Source of the DNA: Promethearchaeota archaeon
GTDB lineage: Archaea; Asgardarchaeota; Lokiarchaeia; Sigyniarchaeales; SOKP01
Assembly (NCBI GenBank): GCA_030605895.1
Contig: JAUWHL010000242.1
Span: 1 to 6,581, forward strand
Length of the DNA stretch: 6,581 bases
Reading direction: 5' to 3'
Below, piece by piece: positions 6,001 to 6,581 of the stretch (positions within the stretch are counted from its first letter, which is position 1; every line of letters starts with the position of its first letter). The notes beneath the pieces were generated by a model. The model was not told the origin of the DNA, ran no database searches, and was given only the letters and a program-made list of their open reading frames with translations. The translations under genes and the position numbers were made by a program.

Positions 6001-6276
6001 AAGACCGACTTCATCTGCCAAAATAATTCTTGGAAAATATTCCTCAGATAAACGATGTGTAACATTTATCTGATGAGGCATCAATGACAGTCGTGAATTC
6101 GTAATACACTTGATTTGATATGATTTATAATAAGAATAGAATAAATTTGCCCAATATTTGATCAAGAAATTTTTAGGAGGGTCAAATATCTGCTTTGAAA
6201 TAAGACTTTTTATGGGTGTTTCATACTTAGAATAAATTTCATTTTCAAAAATTTGATATACTTTACCATTTTCCAT
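3064..6276 (-). CDS. RapA/HepA-like SNF2-family ATPase (RNA polymerase-recycling type helicase), probably 5' truncated
   Basis: This 1070-residue superfamily 2 ATPase is closest in pattern to bacterial RapA (HepA), which binds RNA polymerase and recycles it on DNA. Visible in order: LSLMPHQI (63-70, recalling RapA's LIPHQL); ADEVGLGKTIEAG (87-99, Walker A); IIVPASLVKQW (116-126); VVFDEAHH (195-202, DEAH); LLLTATPLQ (235-243); a charged linker (about 430-490); IIVFTQF (524-530); STEIGGEGRNF (580-590); QRIGRLDRIGQ (610-620). ALGHPLI (813-819) matches the 'HPL' element of the RapA C-terminal region. A Lys/Glu-rich, coiled-coil-prone tail (about 940-1050) makes it longer than E. coli RapA (968). 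All ATPase motifs look intact. ATG 6276 is the only usual start in the open stretch and has no Shine-Dalgarno sequence. RapA-like coding continues upstream of it, so the true N-terminus is probably missing. A role in transcription or in defence is possible; context does not decide. Confidence 0.9.
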   Translation of the reverse strand: MENGKVYQIFENEIYSKYETPIKSLISKQIFDPPKNFLIKYWANLFYSYYKSYQIKCITNSRLSLMPHQINVTHRLSEEYFPRIILADEVGLGKTIEAGIYIKEMMARDLAERILIIVPASLVKQWHFEMQNKFNINFAVYDGKKVKELKRKGSYKHPELLQNPFYYDNLIICSLQFARNRKYIELLSSITWDIVVFDEAHHLRRYLINAMTGNYRETLNYELARNLSINSECMLLLTATPLQLHSFELFSLIELINPGVFENFSDFEHFRKNKPFINLLTSNLNNLDKLNNFEVKNTIKLLKDLRYIDKKREINKVLSQIQDDSFKLNLLRKIEEDHTLSKFLIRNRKKNVFSKELLTKRIVNTIMVYPNQQELDVYNGIRLYLAKIYNSSVRKDNAGIGFIITTLQKLLTSSKFAFLKSLERRLDQIDRYKDIFLDPDIIKEGDPEYYESELEDQYLDAEQFDLFNNKKLKKKEEEATELFNQEKILKEFYDKLKALPYDSKSDKLIELLDQIYSQNPKEKIIVFTQFVDTLKFIKSLIENHNHDYAVELFYGGLDKIQKDEAVERFRSSRKFSVLISTEIGGEGRNFQFCRVLINYDLPWNPMKLEQRIGRLDRIGQESKEIYIYNIFMEGTVETDIIHAIIKRITLFEESIGILEPIIGRIEKDFKGVIFAEEDGKKRKKLNEFYRTLDEEIRKAKEIEIQLDDLMIDKRSFQMEGLISSLASCIDVKLTHNELYLLVKQFFELNNQMYGSFENIDGSSEGAKNNYEFRSKIEVKDILLKNSNYIIANEYIGTFNLDLARKKEEIDFFALGHPLINIILDYIKSDKFHGNFSVLNLKKKELERFYDIKSINKGELFLFIFSVKFQGYIIENQIIAIVVDKNGNEIINFANTILNVKIFNEIFLFKDPHEKIAVDYNIISELQQKAKKIIKSKTSTWKREIKTLNDTIFNRERKKKEKIYSHKKRTLNFKLESLYQILERNKTKRPTPRQLYNIEKITDATKKQERLNKIKKLEEEIKFINKDINLTKRKLDDLSFEYEDLKNEMIKRNISKFYTNLLSFALLKIIE

Positions 6277-6444
6277 TAAAAATTCATAAGATATTATTCC
6301 ATTTTTAATCAGGAAATCTTTTTTATTTATATAACCAATTCCTTGTTTAGTAACTATTTGATCTTCTTTTTCAAAAATATAATGGATGAGATCAATTGGA
6401 TGGATTATTTTAATTATTTTATTTCTAAAAGAGACTTTAAAAAA
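6277..6444 (-). other. Coding-like upstream continuation of the ATPase frame (RapA N-terminal Tudor-like region) lacking a start codon
   Basis: The ATPase frame stays open upstream of ATG 6276 for 76 codons, to a stop at 6505-6507. The upstream part reads as real protein: VSFRN..IIHPIDLI, then EDQIVTKQGIGYI (GIGYI at 6328-6342), then ISYEF running into LMENGKVYQIFENEI across the annotated start. This 'GxGxI ... YxFxxENGKxxxIxExEL' pattern fits an SH3/Tudor-like barrel. E. coli RapA carries two Tudor-like N-terminal modules just before its PHQ motif. The ATG would begin in the middle of a predicted strand of the second module. None of the 76 codons is ATG, GTG or TTG, so an intact start is absent from this window. 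Confidence 0.6.
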
Positions 6445-6581
6445 GTTTTTTCTAAGTTTTATAGGTCGGAAGAAGCTATCAGAATCAATCCTTCCGGTAC
6501 TGGATTAGGTCTTTATATAAGCAAAGCCATTATCAGATTAAATGGCGGTAAAATTTGGTTTGAAAAAAATAAAGATAAGGG
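6382..6581 (+). CDS. Histidine kinase, C-terminal HATPase fragment (truncated at its 5' side, runs off the window)
   Basis: From about 6421 the + strand encodes the ATP-binding end of a sensor histidine kinase: KRDFKKVFSKFYRSEEAIR carries the F box (FxxFYR), PSGTGLGLYISKAI is the G2 box (GTGLGL at 6496-6513), and LNGGKIWFE is the usual final strand. Histidine kinases autophosphorylate on His and pass phosphate to response regulators. The frame is open from 6280 to the end of the window, with the first ATG at 6382. The segment before the F box lacks the N box and the DxGxGI G1 box, which normally lies directly upstream of 'xKxDxxKxF'. The dimerisation domain and His are absent as well. The homology starts abruptly where the opposite-strand ATPase N-terminus also breaks off. 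It cannot be an active kinase as it stands. The right end is cut by the window, so the exact C-terminus is unknown. The 6382 start is nominal; no ribosome binding site is seen. Confidence 0.7.
   Translation, partial: MDEINWMDYFNYFISKRDFKKVFSKFYRSEEAIRINPSGTGLGLYISKAIIRLNGGKIWFEKNKDK

Noticed and set aside
3064..6276. DISARM or other defence island built around the SNF2-type ATPase
   Set aside because: No methyltransferase, PLD nuclease, DUF1998 or other DISARM partner is present in the window, and the motifs fit RapA at least as well.

Overview
The window is AT-rich, intron-free and compactly organised. The best reading is an Asgard archaeon (Lokiarchaeia or a relative). The reasons are three consecutive Rab-like small GTPases in a prokaryotic layout, purine-rich ribosome binding sites ahead of two of them, TATA-like elements upstream of genes, and a DUF4213/DUF364 protein of the type common in anaerobic archaea and bacteria. 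Lineage is inferred from gene content; no rRNA or other phylogenetic marker is present.

Layout, left to right. Positions 1-111 hold the C-terminal 36 codons of a + strand gene whose tail resembles the ATC-hydrolase/V4R-like 'GDxxC' fold. After 26 bases containing a perfect 7+7 dyad comes a complete DUF4213/DUF364 (putative heavy-metal chelation) gene at 138-950. Three + strand GTPase genes follow (1025-1561, 1776-2300, 2518-3054), separated by T-rich spacers of just over 200 bases, so each is probably transcribed on its own. The first two are close paralogues, about two-thirds identical by eye; the third is more divergent. All three combine a Rab-like switch I (TIGxDF) with an Arf/G-alpha-like switch II entry (WDIGGQ), and all end right after the last helix without a prenylation tail.

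The right half is a 1070-codon - strand gene (3064-6276) for a RapA/HepA-like SNF2-family ATPase. It converges on the third GTPase with only 9 bases between the stop codons. RapA-type ATPases recycle RNA polymerase in bacteria.

The right edge is abnormal. The helicase frame continues upstream of its only ATG with sequence that looks like the RapA N-terminal Tudor-like module, yet the open stretch (to 6504) contains no ATG, GTG or TTG. On the opposite strand the last ~160 bases encode the C-terminal part of a histidine kinase (F box, GTGLGL G2 box) whose N box and G1 box are missing. Both genes therefore lose their 5' ends at about 6415-6445. This points to a rearrangement breakpoint or a chimeric assembly join.

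The GTPases plausibly act together as switches. Nothing here shows a functional link between them and the DUF364 protein or the ATPase. I found no tRNA, rRNA, CRISPR array, insertion sequence or recognisable defence system.
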